Assembly (NCBI GenBank): GCA_902728285.1 | Contig: CACVBU010001199.1 | Coordinates: forward strand, 103,844-167,843 | Direction of reading: 5' to 3' | Length of the DNA stretch: 64,000 nucleotides | DNA from: Clytia hemisphaerica | Taxonomy: Eukaryota; Cnidaria; Hydrozoa; Leptothecata; Clytiidae | In this document: positions 25,246 through 37,880 of the stretch, piece by piece | Layout of the letters: each line of letters begins with the position of its first letter | Numbering within the stretch: position 1 is the first letter of the stretch | Position numbers and translations under genes: made by a program | The notes under the pieces: model-generated | What the model was told of the DNA's origin: nothing | Seen by the model: the letters and a program-made list of their open reading frames with translations, nothing else | Databases searched by the model: none

Positions 25246-25382
25246 TTACTAAGAAATTGGGTGTTTTAGAGCCCACAAACCTTAAAATGTTCTTAACTTG
25301 TTCTTAATAATGACTTCAATAACAACAATATAGGTCATCGAAGCCTTACTTTCTTGCATAGTTTGTTCTTATAAAAAACGTG
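25246..25382 (+). mobile_element. Truncated TAAGAAC-family MITE (right half)
   Basis: Matches the right half of the family from AAGAAATTGGGTGTTTTAGA to the terminus ATAAAAAACGTG before TA. The left half is missing. Confidence 0.75.
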
Positions 25383-25383
25383 T

Positions 25384-26666
25384 AGAAAACCCCGGGCGTG
25401 ATAAACTTAGAAATTAGCCCATACTATTCACATTTTTATGATAAGGTCTTCGTGGGAGAAAACCTGTCAAAAATTATCAATATTTCCCCAAATGACAAAA
25501 AAAAACTATTAATGCATATTGTTTCTATGATGTCCCAGTTTCTTGTCTACGAGACCAAAGTCCTTGTGGTCCAGTGATTTTGTCTTTTGGGGAATTCCCC
25601 TATATGAATAATTGATATGCATGATATGACTTATCATACTTGTTCTACCCAATAGAAAATTTGTTGTATGAATGCTACAAATATTCAGCGCATTATTGAC
25701 ATTTTCTCGCGAAACTTATATTTTTGCGTCAAATCACAAACATGTGAAACCAATATCAACCTACGGATATCTTAGAAAGGTGGATTTTATCCCTTATACT
25801 CGAAAGTCCTTCAAATTGTTTCAAGAAATTTATTATGCATTAGTCACAGCAGTCACTTAATGGTTTTATGTTTTCACAATCTTTAAATTATGATGTCGAT
25901 TTGTTTGCCAATATGTTATAAGGTTCCATGGAAACTTGTTTAGGTGTGACGGTGTCAAACACATACTTTTGGATTTTTTCAAAATTTTGGTACAGTTGAT
26001 ATCTCAGAGCTTATCATTCATGTCCACTTCGTACTCCTTTGAAAAAGGGTTTCGTGCATCAGCTTTAGGTCTACTTTAGACGGTCAATTTTCTTAATTTA
26101 CCGATGGTCAGAACCACACAAAGCCTTTAATAAGGTTACTTAGGCAATGGGTTGATAAGGCCTTTCGTGGAACTTTGGTAATCTCAGCATGATTGGACAA
26201 TTTACTCTCTAACGGGTAACACAGCATTTATAAATCAATGGTTTGTCTCTGTTTGGGGTGAGTAAACGCCTGCTTTCTCCTAACGTTTTTAAGGAAACAT
26301 TTATCATCTCTTTTCCCACCGATCTTTAACGCCTTCGAAAGTGTTAAGAAGTTTAAATTAAGCCCACCATGACCTTTTGAAAACGCTTTTTTCAAATTTT
26401 CTGACACCAAGCGTTTGCAAAATTTCTACAAAGAAACTATTTGCAATATTTAGTTACCTCATTACTCACACAATGCATTGTAATGTAAGTTAAGCTTAAA
26501 CGAAATTTGATCACGTGGGTGTGAGGCATGAGATTTAGTGAGTGGGAGTCCGTCATCGTGCGAACAAGTAATCTGTATGCAAAGAGAATTGATCTCAGGT
26601 TTTCAAGAATTCTATTGGATTGCGTTAACTGATATTTGTTGCAAGCGACTCTCAACTCAAATCTCG
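25384..26666. other. Non-coding, no feature recognised
   Basis: No coding or repeat signal that can be supported. Confidence 0.5.
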
Positions 26667-26748
26667 CATACAGAACGTTGTTTAAACGTTTATCTAACGT
26701 TATATAAACGTTGTGAACATTAGATGAACGTTAAAACAACGCTATGTT
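26667..26748. mobile_element. Diverged AACGTT-rich miniature element
   Basis: Five or more AACGTT/AACGT cores in about 80 bp, arranged as in the intact copy at 63850-63934 (shared AACGTTTATCTAACGT, AGATGAACGTTAAAACAACG). The outer CAGCTGG termini have decayed. Confidence 0.55.
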
Positions 26749-26749
26749 A

Positions 26750-28344
26750 TATTCAACCCATGCATGTTTTCTGGTTTTTTATGTTAATTAGATTTATTTT
26801 TAAGAAACCGACTTAAAATCCCTTTTGATTCATATTACTCCAAGTCATAACTCCTTCCTTTTAAAGTAATATTCTATCAGGGAGGGAAAATAGGTCCAAA
26901 AAATTGCTCATTTTGTTCGACGCCCCTTAAGTAAGCATGTACTGACGTCAACCAAATGTTTTGATATTACAAAATCGCTTAATCGAACACTGTCATTTTT
27001 GTTGTTTCAAAAAATTCATTTGGATGAGTTTCTTGAGAAGCTAGTCCCACGAATTTCCCTAAAATTACTTTTTTTAAGCCCAAAGATAATTATTTTGTGA
27101 AATATCTTCTCCACAATTATCTCACCGCTTTAATCTCGTCACGAATTATATGCAATTTCTAGTTTTCATGTTTTCTATGTTTAGGATCGTTCAAAATTTT
27201 GATGGAAAACAAACTTTGAATGATGGGGTTACTTAAAATAGTTTTGAGAATCACACCACTACAAGATCAATTTGTGTTGTTCTTTTAAATCTCTTCTTCA
27301 AAACCTCATAGGTTTGAGTTTGTGGTTTTTCATGTACAGAGAGTTCTAGAATCCGCCATCTTGCTTGACTTTTCTCTCACGTCGTCACAATTATTATGTT
27401 CGAACACTATTATAAAAATTCAACCTTCTTTTCAATTTTTCGACGCCAGACACAATAGAAGGAAGGTCCGTTCTTTCACATTCAAATCCAACAGAATTGG
27501 TATAATTGGTGGTACCAATAAATCATACATTATCGAAGGAAAAAACACGACTAAGAGTAGTAAGGTAGTACGCACCTACTTGGATAGTTTTTAGAGGGTG
27601 AATCGGCTACTCGCAAATTCTTTGAGGTAGCCTTCAGGGACAAACTCAGGAGGTTGTATCTTTCATCACCAGTAGAAAAGGAAGGAATAATTGGTTATAA
27701 AAACTCTACAGGATTAAACCTGAGAGAATCAAATTCCCTGATTACTACGACAATTCTTTCTGCTAAAGCAATTTTTGCAAACATCATTACATCCTATTCT
27801 TTAGAGAGACAATCAATCACACTTCATCTCTAATCAACTTGCCAATTTAATGTCTTCAGATTAAATCTGTCATACGATGAGATAAAAAATGTTATAAGAA
27901 TTTCAAAGGTTTATAACCTTAGTTACTACTGGAGCTGGTTAAAGTGCTGAGATATATTTTCTTATAGCAAGATTTACTAGTAATGTTTTATTGCGAGCAT
28001 CTCAGCGGTATTTCTAAGTACACTTTTTGTTCTAAGAAATTCATGCCTCCTTTGTTTTTAACTCTATAATTTTGTTGACTTTCTGTGTCACCGTTTCAAA
28101 CATAATTTTTTTTTCCTTGACCTTGCGATGAAATGTGAAAAAAATCCTGGAAAATTTTATGCATTATAAGCTGTGTATCGTGACTGACTCTCCCCTGACT
28201 CCGCATTACATGAGACCTTTCTTGTTTCGAATGATATTTTCACTTAGGTTTTTAGTTCCTCGTTCACTTCAATAAAGATTCATTTTTAGTCCTATCGGTG
28301 TATAAACTTTTTGTATACATAGATAGCTTCTTATAAGAATAATA
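26750..28344. other. Non-coding, no feature recognised
   Basis: One TGACGTCA at 26943-26950. No gene recognised; the open frame near 27322 has no recognisable similarity. Confidence 0.5.
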
Positions 28345-28703
28345 CACTTTTTTTTATAAGGAACCTTAACTTGGCTCCGAGCCTGGAGTTCCTTATTTTG
28401 CCAGAGAGTTTCAGCTTCAAAGTTCCTTATCGAGTTCCTTAGTTACTTAGCTGTTAAGTTTGGATTTGCTAAGTGTGTAGCTTCTTTATCAGCATTTTTT
28501 GACATATTGAAAGGTGTTTCAGCAATATTTTCCGTCTTTTTATTTAGGTTGTTGTAAATGTGTGCAAGTTCAAATTGAACTCTTGCTGTTTCTTAACTTG
28601 ATTTTTTATTCTCAGCCTGAGCAGTTCCTAAACAATTCCTTATTTCTCAGACCATTTTCAACCTCAAGTTCCTTATAAACGTGTTCCTTATAAAAAAAAC
28701 GTG
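28345..28703. mobile_element. TAAGGAAC-family MITE (sister family)
   Basis: Flanked by TA on both sides. The left end is CACTTTTTTTTTATAAGGAAC and the right end, as reverse complement, is CACGTTTTTTTTATAAGGAA. The interior repeats GTTCCTTA and AATTCCTTA together with AGCCT/CAGCCTGAG modules. Its layout parallels the TAAGAAC family but with a different core motif. Confidence 0.75.
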
Positions 28704-28709
28704 TAGCTT

Positions 28710-30450
28710 CTTCCACTTCGAGCCTCTAATTGTTCTTAGTTTCCCCGGAAAATTTGCTAATTGTTCTTAGTAAAATTTGATTACAGTATTGCTTAGCCCT
28801 GCATCCCTCAATTTACCTAGAAGGTCCGAGCTGCTTTAAAGTTGCTCATATGTTTTGTTAAGTGAAAGAGTAAACGGTCATTTAACCTTCCAATAGTTTT
28901 CGTGCCAAGTGTTATACTGCGATTAATACTTAGGTTAATCGAGATTTATTTTTAGCTTTTCCTAGTCTATTTCGGTTTTCTTCAGAATGAAAGAGCACGC
29001 GAAAATATACTCCCTTTTTTATTTTTATCAATCAATAAATAGAGATAACCGTTCCATCTCTAACGTTTACACGCACGCAACGATTAAACCTTTCGTGTTA
29101 TAAACCGTTACCTAGATTAACAAACTTTCTATCAAAAGAAAGATATTTTTGAATTTTGTGTGATACAAAAACGTGTTCCTATCTCACTCGAAACAGTTTC
29201 TCGAGAAACCTCGCACATCTTTCGCACGTAACGTACATTCATGACCGTTTATACGACACTTATAAAACGTCCATAAGCTTTCAGACTCTATTGTTCATAC
29301 CGGCAGATGTTTTTCAAGTTCCTGCCATGAGATTTTACTTAAATTATGTAACACTTCAGCAGCTAGAAAATTATTTATCATTGATCGATGATTTGCTATC
29401 GCGAGAAACACGTGTTTCTCATTTTTCATTTTCCGCGAAATAATTGAATAATAATTAAGTAAAATTAGCAGGACACCTTGCCTGCTTGAGATTTCTTCTT
29501 TCATCTTCCTTTGCATCAAAATTTGCTAGCATGGTTCTATTAGTGCTAATTGTTCTTACATTTCTCGTTTGGTCCCTTCAACATTTCGCCTAAACGTCTC
29601 TTTGCTAATTTTTGATTTTTTTGTCCACCCTTAGTTTTTGAGAAAAAAAATATTTCCCAAGACGTTTTGCTACTTCCTACATTAAATTTATCTTATTTCG
29701 GTCAGTTTGTTATAAATAGTTCCTGTAAAACGACCTCTAAAAGGCCTCATATGTACAACGGATTGCGAAATATATTTGTAACTCCTGATAAGATGAATTT
29801 TTCCCACGTGCTCAGTTTAAAGTAGTTTGGAATATATAAAGCGAGCGATTTATCAGAATGCAAAAACCATCATAGAAGATCGTTATCGATTATTCGATTT
29901 CCATCTTACTTAGATTACATTTTCAAATGTTATTTTCAACAGTATCCTATGTTTTATGGTCGATAAGAGCGATTTAACAGGCGCCTCTCTTCTCTTGTAT
30001 TTTTCTCACGAAATTATAACATATCCATGAATAGAAAACTCTCATCTCAGTTAACGAGAAACTGTTTAGGTTCTGTTTAGGAGAAACCAGTTAATGAACT
30101 TCTTTACAGACGATGTTAATTGAGTGGAATCAAATACTGAACCATTCAACAAAGTTTGCGCAATGTTTAAAATAGTGAAATTCGATGATAACCGAAGGAT
30201 ATCGAGCTACATCGAATAGCAATCGATCCAATCGTCTTTTAACCCCCGAGTGAGCTTGTTACCCTTCTTGCGTGTGGCAATCGATATTTAATTTAAAGAT
30301 TGTGTTCAATTTCGCTGATTGGTTACACGTGCGATTCCACCTTGCCCATACTAAGGAACAACATTTACAGTTGATTATCGTTAAAACTTCTAAGTTGAAT
30401 TACCTAGCTCAAAAGTCATTCCTAAATAAGAACGCAATTGCTGTTGTAGC
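28710..30450. other. Non-coding, one perfect palindrome
   Basis: No gene recognised. GAGAAACACGTGTTTCTC at 29403-29420 is an 18 bp perfect palindrome centred on CACGTG. Confidence 0.5.
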
Positions 30451-30452
30451 TA

Positions 30453-30626
30453 CAGTGGATTCCCGCTAATTCGAACTTATTTTATTCGAATCTTTCTATA
30501 ATTCGAATCAATTTTCAGTTTCCGTCAGGGAGAAACCCTGGAGAAATGCTTTCTATGATTCGAATCTTTCTGTAATTCGAACAAATTAGACTCCCTATTC
30601 GACTTCGAATCAGCGAGAGTATATTG
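30453..30626. mobile_element. pogo/Tigger-like MITE with iterated ATTCGAA
   Basis: Flanked by TA (30451-30452 and 30627-30628). Termini CAGTGGATTCCCGCTAATTC and, as reverse complement, CAATATACTCTCGCTGATTC are related inverted repeats. They resemble the CAGT(G/A)GA...ATTCGAA ends known from pogo/Tigger elements. ATTCGAA/TTCGAAT recurs about six times in 174 bp. No transposase is encoded. Confidence 0.65.
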
Positions 30627-30629
30627 TAT

Positions 30630-32376
30630 AAAGATAGAATTGGTTTCTTATTTCACAGCCTTGATTACACATAATATATATTTTGTGGTTTTCACATAAC
30701 AAGGTTTTAATGTTTTTAACAAAATCTCTCTTCTAGCTGACTGGCGTCTAGAGGGAGGACCTCCTCCGTCTGTTATTGCTATTTACGTTTTGTACTTTAT
30801 TAAATTCCCTACCATTTATAAGCGTCAGAAACATTAGAGATTTGAGCAGATACTCAGTGACTACAAACTATTAAAACATATTGGTACTTATTTATACTTA
30901 TCAACTCAGATCAACTCGTCATATCACAAAATCAAAGTCCTTTCTTAATCCCTTATAAAAAGCACTTTTGTCTCTTTCTCTCAAAAGGCTTATGCAAATT
31001 GATCTGTTTTTGCACAGATTCATTTGCTAGTCGAGAGCTAAAAATATCAGAATGACAGTTACGTTATGTTCTAGGCCAACCCCTGAATTCAACTTTTTGG
31101 AGCCTTGACATTTTCTCAGCTACTTTGAAGTTTTTATGATACTGTTATACTGTAAAGCCTCGTTTTCGAGCTCTTTTCAATCACCTCCAATTTCCCCTTG
31201 TTTTCTCATTTCGCAAATCTTGTAAAAAGTTATATGAAAATATATATTTTTAAAAGAAATACCATATCTGTTTAGGTTTGAGAGGGTGAGAATAACAAAA
31301 AGAAAATATGGAAACTGCTTTTTGACGTCAGAAAAATACTGCGACGCATTCCTTCCGCCATGATTTTTTAGTTTGTTTTGTGCTGGGTCATGATGGCACC
31401 CAAAAACACCAACATTTTCACTTGGAAGTTGATATCCTGAGATTTTGAGACCGGTGTAAATTTTATCAAGTCGTTTCATTAGGTTTGTTTTGACACTTTC
31501 TTGAATTTCTCCGCTTCTTTTTCTGGAATTAATTTTTACAGCAGCCCCAAGGTCACTCAGGATTGATGAAAGATATTCCTGTAGAGGAAATCAAGGTTTA
31601 GAAAAAAAAAAGCAAGATCGAAGGAAGCCGTTATTTTAAACGTAATTTCATTTTCTGATGATATTTTGCTGCAGCGATGATTATCCTGGCTTTGAAACTG
31701 AAAATTCAGTGTACTTTAGAAAGATAGAAAGATATAAAGTGATATATTATGAAAGTTCCCTGTTTGGGGTTCGAACATAGTGTCTATTGCGATGCAATTG
31801 ATCAAAGCTTTCACACTACTCATCAACACTCGACAGAGAGTGTTATGGATGAATGTATACCGAGTTTATCGTTCTACATCTACAATCTTGAACTTACTAA
31901 GCTGAAGAAATTTCAGTTTTCAAAAATGGATCACTGGTCAAGACAGTCTTAGTTCTCCCCATATTTACTGAAAAAACAGTCACAAATGGCTGTCCCAGTT
32001 TTCCGTTTCTATCTACCTTCCGAAAGCCGAAAGAAACTGTTTGCAAAAGTACTAGTAGAACACGGGTTTTTCCACATCTACCAGCTAGGAGTTTCCTTTG
32101 ATAATTTCTCTATTTCATCCTCTTTTTTATTAATCCGACTCTGCGATAAATAAAAAGATAGAGCTTTTCACAAAATGGCGATTGGGTTGCCATAGCAATG
32201 GCTTTACATTGCTTATCAGCTGATAATCAGAAATATTATTTACTTGACGGAAACTGCACTGGAAACCCCTGTTTTTCATCAAACCAGAAATCCAGTGTTT
32301 TCTAAATAGTTTGCAAAAAAAACTTAACTGCTGGTCTTCTCTCTATTTAGTCGTTTTTTATAATATAAACCCCCTT
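30630..32376. other. Non-coding, no feature recognised
   Basis: One TGACGTCA at 31323-31330. No exon or repeat boundary could be supported. Confidence 0.5.
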
Positions 32377-32453
32377 NNNNNNNNNNNNNNNNNNNNNNNN
32401 NNNNNNNNNNNNNNNNNNNNNNNNNNNNNNNNNNNNNNNNNNNNNNNNNNNNN
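32377..32453. other. Assembly gap (77 N)
   Basis: A run of 77 N bases. A reading frame spanning it on the minus strand is meaningless. Confidence 1.
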
Positions 32454-35400
32454 CCTGCAATGAGCCTGAATTCTTAGGATTCGAAATTTCTTTCTCGGAT
32501 TCCGGGATGAGGCGTGCTGAAGTTTCTCCTATAAAGACACCAATAGCGTGACACAAGATCATTGGCTTTCTTGACGCAAGATAACTTGCATTTCTCAAGG
32601 ATTTATTTTGGCCAAGTTACCCGGATATGGCTGCTCGAAAAGTCGTACGGTAGGAAAAAATTCGATGACATTGCAAAACTATTGTAGTGTTTTTACTGTT
32701 TTGCAGCTTACGTTAATAGTATACTAAGTGTAAACTTAAGAAAATTCCCAGTCAGCAGAAAATTTTAATATTTTTCATGATAATATCTTATCTTTCTATA
32801 AAAAGGTCCTCTGTTATCTGTTATCTTTGCTAAATTTATCCTTGAGATTTATTATTCTTTACCAAAATGATTTTATTTTGCGTCAACGGGCGGGGGTCAT
32901 CAAATAATATATAACTTGCCAATTTATTGTTTTCAAAAAGAAAAAAAGATTAGCGGTAATGAAAAAAATGCTCATAGTATGGGAAAATGGAATATTTGAT
33001 TATTCGGTAAAAATCCAAATTTTCTTCATTCTAACGCAGTCACGATACTGTTTTATCCTTCACGGGTTGAACCTGCATTGAGTAAGATTTTCAGATTGAT
33101 ATAAGGGTGTTTGAAGCATTAATACCCACCCACAAAAGAAGGATGCTGGCGTATTAATGATCTCATCAACCCACCATATTAATTAGGTCCTAACTTCTGC
33201 AAACCTTTGCCTCACTAACGATGCCATTTCAAAAGAATACAAAGGAACTCCTCTTTTATTATTCCACTCGATCCGATTTCGTGGTTTTATTAAATTTTAG
33301 TAGTAATCATCAGCACCCCAGGTTATTAATCCGCTTTTTAATATACTCTCTGTTAGTTAATGAATTTTGTCTCCATACTTTATTTCAAACACCTGCGTCA
33401 TGTCACGCAAGATAGCCAGTTGATTCTCTGTCGGCCAATCTCTGAATAATTGGCAAGTTCACCCTGAGTTTTTCCACCAAGCCCTCTAATTTTGAGGTAT
33501 TTTTAGTATTGTACTAGTCTTTTGATTCCGTACCATTGTAACGTGCCTCGATATTTCGCGGGCAAAATAATTTGCACTGAATTCTATACATTAACTTATC
33601 TATGAGAGTTTCTCCTTAACAGGGCTACAGAGATTGAGAAATAATTTGAATAATAGGAGAACTCTGTTAGTGCTTTGTGTCTATTTTGGCTTCAGATTCA
33701 ATTTCAAAACAACTTTTGAAACACATCAGGTGTCTAATCCTTTAGGGGAATATTGCGCGCCTATTTCTATTTCGAACAATGCTGTCTAGAATTTCGTCTG
33801 TTTTCTTCGCAACCTCTTTTGTTTCGAGAGAGGAGAAGAGAATGAAAAGGTCGACGAAAGATGATTTGAGTATTGTGCATTGCGGTCAAACGGTGCACCC
33901 ATGCGCAATAATGTGCACAGCAAAGAATGCCGCTTTTTAAATGAGATCAGTCAAACAACCCAAACATTTGTTATTCAAAGAAAAATAATTATCAAAATGG
34001 GCGGCGGCCTGCCTTTGTTTTTTCATGTTCAAGATGTATCATAAGAATTATTCTCAAGGTTTTACGCTTTTGTATTCTTACCGCTTTTGAAATGAAAATG
34101 AACAAACAATAGAATTAGATTTTTTTAAGACTGTTTGATAAACTGTACACCGTAAACAAGAAGTTAGTGGAGATCAGTGGATAGACACTCCAGCAGCGCG
34201 CTCACAGCGTGAGAAACCCTCCTCGCTTTGATCACGTACGCATTCAAGATTTTTGCCCACGTGTGATAACTTATTGAACTTCCAAATGATTTTCACTTTA
34301 TATTTACTTCGTATATTTGCGAAGAATAGAGGCGCGCGTCCATTTCACATCCAAATCGCGTCCAACAAAAGCTGTTTTGATCAAAAAATATCGGTCCTTG
34401 AAACACGTTTATTCTTCGTTTTCTTCTCGTCTCTAGGGGCGATTTTTAACGATTTTGAAAAGTCTTTGTTGACTTTATTTGTTCTCTGAATTAAAGAATT
34501 CAAAGAAATAAAAAGTCTTCCCGCAACCATTATGATATCTTTCCTTTGTATACTTTCCTTTGTATATAGTATCATTTCAGGTGTGTATAGAGTCTAAAGT
34601 ATTCACACGGCCAAAAATAAAGACAGGCTTGCCATGAAAGATACATTGAGTTTAAAGCCCGAAGGGCTAGAGTAGAATTTCTAGCCTTCCCCAGGCAAGA
34701 AAAAGTGAATCCACTTATTTCCCAACGCGCCGCAATCATGACGACAGATTGTAACTGGTGGTTCCTTTATTTTAGAGGACTACATTTTTTTAAACCTAGC
34801 GATATAATTTACTTTCAATCTGGCAGTTGTAAAAACCACGCGCGGGCGCTCTGAATAAGTGGCTTCATTTCCCATCCAAGAGTCTCGAGTCTATGAAAAG
34901 ATACTATATTATATGTATTTGGAAAGGTAATGAAAAAGATTATTATTCTTAAAATTCCAAATTCCCAGATTTTGAGATTAGAGGGGCCTTTTCTCAAGGT
35001 GCTGTGAACCTCGACTTTCAAAAAAATGGATAAAGTTATATGACCTTGATAGATTTAATGTATCACTAATGTTTGACAAACTCTCTTCAAGTCATGGTAG
35101 CCCATTGCAATTTAATCCACAATACTTCTCTTTGTACCTCTCTCTTATCTCTCCTTGAAAGGACATTTCAAAAGAAAGCAGTCCTGAAATACAAAACTGT
35201 CATTATTGATTCAAGGGTCACATTACATCCATTTTTGTCGGAGGGGAAAACGATTTGACAATGTAATATAGGAAATGACTTTCTATAGAATAAGAGACTT
35301 CAGGAAAAAAACCTTTCAACATATGGAACGAGAATTCATTTTTTCGTCTCAAAAGTACTGACATTCTGTTTCATGAAAAAAAGATTTCTATAATAGTTTT

Positions 35401-35559
35401 AATTAACATTTGTTGATGCTTAATCTGTGGAAACCCCTTAATATCTATTATTCTTACACGTATGTACGTCTCAAAGATGATATCTAGATTAATCTCGAGT
35501 GGCGCAAGAGGGCACGTCCAAAAATTACCACTCGTAATTTTTTACTGAGTAATATTCGA
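32454..35559. other. Non-coding, solo terminal repeat at 34654
   Basis: No gene recognised. AAAGCCCGAAGGGCTAG at 34655-34671 matches the terminal repeat of the element at 2488-2725, a solo or decayed copy. Confidence 0.45.
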
Positions 35560-37270
35560 AATAGGAAAGAAAATACAATTTTGTGTTTGGAAAAGAAATA
35601 GAACGACGGTTATAAGTTTAATGTTAACTCTTTTCTTTTATTTTCTTTTCTTTTTAAAAACTTTTACAAAGTCTAATTTTTTTCTATATTTTAACTCTAT
35701 CTATTTCCAATAAAAATAGCAAAAATGAACAAAATAAGAGAAGAAAAACAGTAATAGTGCTATGTAGCTAGACAAGTCATGAAAAAACGCATCTGTCAAA
35801 ATTAGAACGGCTTGAAGAAAAACTAGAAAGTGAGGGAAAATCGAAGAAAAATTATTATGGCTCTAGAAAACATCAAAAATTAATTAAAAATGACAATATT
35901 GAGAAAAGAAATCAATTTTGAAAAGCTTATTTCGTGTTTCCTTTTTCATGTTTTTTAACCAAGATGAACGTGTAAAAAGTCAGAGGAAAACCCATTTAGA
36001 AATAGAGAGAAAAATAACATTTCCCTGAGTTGCAGTGTTGTAGTGGTGGTACGAGATTTCTGAAAGTAAAAATACTCGTCCAAAAAATTATTTTTATATA
36101 TTAAAAAAACAAAACATGAAAATCATGAAAATAATAAATTAGAAAATAAACAAAAATATATTTTTGCCTGCCCAATAATATCTCTATCAAATTGAACTTT
36201 GATTTGTATTTTTTCTTGAAAGCAACTCGAATTATTGAGATAAACATTTCAGTTAAATATCTCTGGTCGACTTTCTTTCTTGTGGAAAACTCAAAATGTT
36301 TAGTAGAAAAATAAAAGCAGTAAAGATAAAGTATATCAATTATAGCAATATATAAAACAAGGTAATAATCAACGCGAAAAAAATCACAATCAAATTTAAA
36401 GGTACTGAAACGTACTGTAGATTCAAAATTGCAATAAAATAATAATCGTATAATCGTAATAAAAGCTGACAGAAAATGTAATTTACTAAAACTAAATGTT
36501 CAATTTATAATAAATCTAGTTTTTTTATTTAAATTTTTATTTCTGTCGAGTTCATAGAACTCATATTATAAAATTATCTATAGCAGGCATACTGAACATG
36601 AAAACTATTTATGAACAGAAAAGCGAAAAAAAATAACAGAAAAATATATTTATAAGGTTTTTTAAAAATATACACTACAACACATGAAAACATTAAAAAG
36701 TTGAAATAACACAACTTGTTTTATATTTTTGGTTTTTTTCTTCAAAAAATTAATAAAAACGGATGTGTAAGTTATGTGCTAGGCACCACAAATAAAAAAT
36801 GTGCAACAGCGACATCAAATGACAATATTTTTTGGATTTCATTTTCAATATCCCCCCAAAAAAACAGATGAAAGAAAAGATGCAGAAACAAAAAACTGAA
36901 CAAAACAAAAACAAATCACAGATTCAAAAAAAAAATGCAACTTGTGCAAAATCTAATGAATCTGCACTCAACAAAGGAAATGAAAAAAATGTCAAAACAA
37001 AACAAAAAAATTGAAATTAAAAAGGTGGAACATTTTTCTCTTGTATACTAGCATCGCGCTAAGTCGAACACGTTTTCTTCTAAAAAAAATCAAAGAACAC
37101 TTTGTGTCAAGTTCAACAACAAATAAATTTGAAAAGATAATATATATTTAACAACTTCAGACACTGAGGTTCTTTGAGTTTTTACCTAGAATTAAAACGT
37201 GTAACTTTTTTCCTTTTTTAACGTTAAAAATATATATATATCATGCAATAGAGTAGAATCAACCATCTCA
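35560..37270 (-). other. Strand-asymmetric A-rich tract downstream of the PPP1R3-like gene
   Basis: About 1.7 kb in which the plus strand is very A-rich, especially 36100-37060, so the minus strand is T-rich. No gene or repeat family was recognised. Its position directly after the minus-strand gene suggests a long U-rich 3' UTR. It could instead be AT-rich filler. Confidence 0.35.
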
Positions 37271-37285
37271 TTTTCCAATCAAAAC

Positions 37286-37291
37286 TTTATT
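37286..37291 (-). promoter_or_regulatory. AATAAA overlapping the PPP1R3-like stop codon
   Basis: On the minus strand the last codons read CAA TAA A, so an AATAAA hexamer spans the stop codon. If used, the 3' UTR would be only 10-30 nt. Otherwise a later signal in the T-rich (minus strand) tract 35560-37270 is used. Confidence 0.4.
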
Positions 37292-37880
37292 GACGATTGG
37301 ACCAGGTCACAACAAAATCTTTGCCATCATTTACCATATTCAATCTTTTGCCTTTATACGTGATGTAGAAATTCACCAACAAAGTCCTCGTCTCGTCCAC
37401 TGTTTTCGTTTTTAATCTCGGTACCGGAACTTTAAACAAAAGTCTTCCAGATTTTCCAGGTACAACCAAGAAAGGTTCTGATGTTCTCCTCGTCCTCGAG
37501 TCCCAACTATAAATAACCCTAAGTAAATCTGTATCAATGGTTTTATCTTGAACTACAATGGTTCCAAAAACTGCTGCTTTCGTCGTAGCTACACTTTCCA
37601 GGTAGACAAAATTATTGTTTTCTTTTTGGCATTCTGTAAAGTTCGTTACTTTCGACAGCTTTCGTGCAGGAGTCTGAACAGAGTCTTTAGGTGAACATTG
37701 TCTTGATGGTAAATTGAAGTTCTTTACTAATAGATAACCATGATCGTCTGCAAATCTGACTGATTTTTGTGCTTTTCGTTTTTTATTCATATCGTCTGAA
37801 GAAAGTCTATGTGTTGTTTTTGTAGTAGTCGATGAGGTAATGTCGAAATTTCGCTTAGTTAATCCGCCGTCTAGCGTCAT
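37287..37880 (-). CDS. PPP1R3-like protein phosphatase 1 glycogen-targeting subunit (CBM21)
   Basis: Intronless, 197 codons. The ATG at 37878-37880 is the first after an in-frame TAA 22 codons upstream. Residues 39-45 (KSVRFAD) are an RVxF-type PP1-docking motif. The following DHGYLLVKNFNLPS matches the segment after RVxF in PPP1R3 proteins. Residues 92-192 form a CBM21 carbohydrate-binding domain (VYLESVATTKAAVFGTI, then VIYSWDSRTR with Trp126, then VNFYITYKGKRLNMVNDGKD). Family members tether PP1 to glycogen and promote glycogen synthase activation in the cytosol. It is shorter than vertebrate PPP1R3B/C (about 285-317 aa). The usual WDNN of the last CBM21 motif reads LNMVND here, so the Trp is missing. 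The paralogue cannot be assigned. Confidence 0.88.
   Translation of the reverse strand: MTLDGGLTKRNFDITSSTTTKTTHRLSSDDMNKKRKAQKSVRFADDHGYLLVKNFNLPSRQCSPKDSVQTPARKLSKVTNFTECQKENNNFVYLESVATTKAAVFGTIVVQDKTIDTDLLRVIYSWDSRTRRTSEPFLVVPGKSGRLLFKVPVPRLKTKTVDETRTLLVNFYITYKGKRLNMVNDGKDFVVTWSNRQ

Noticed and set aside
32347-32598. 83-codon minus-strand open frame
   Set aside because: It crosses the 77 N assembly gap, so the translation is not real.
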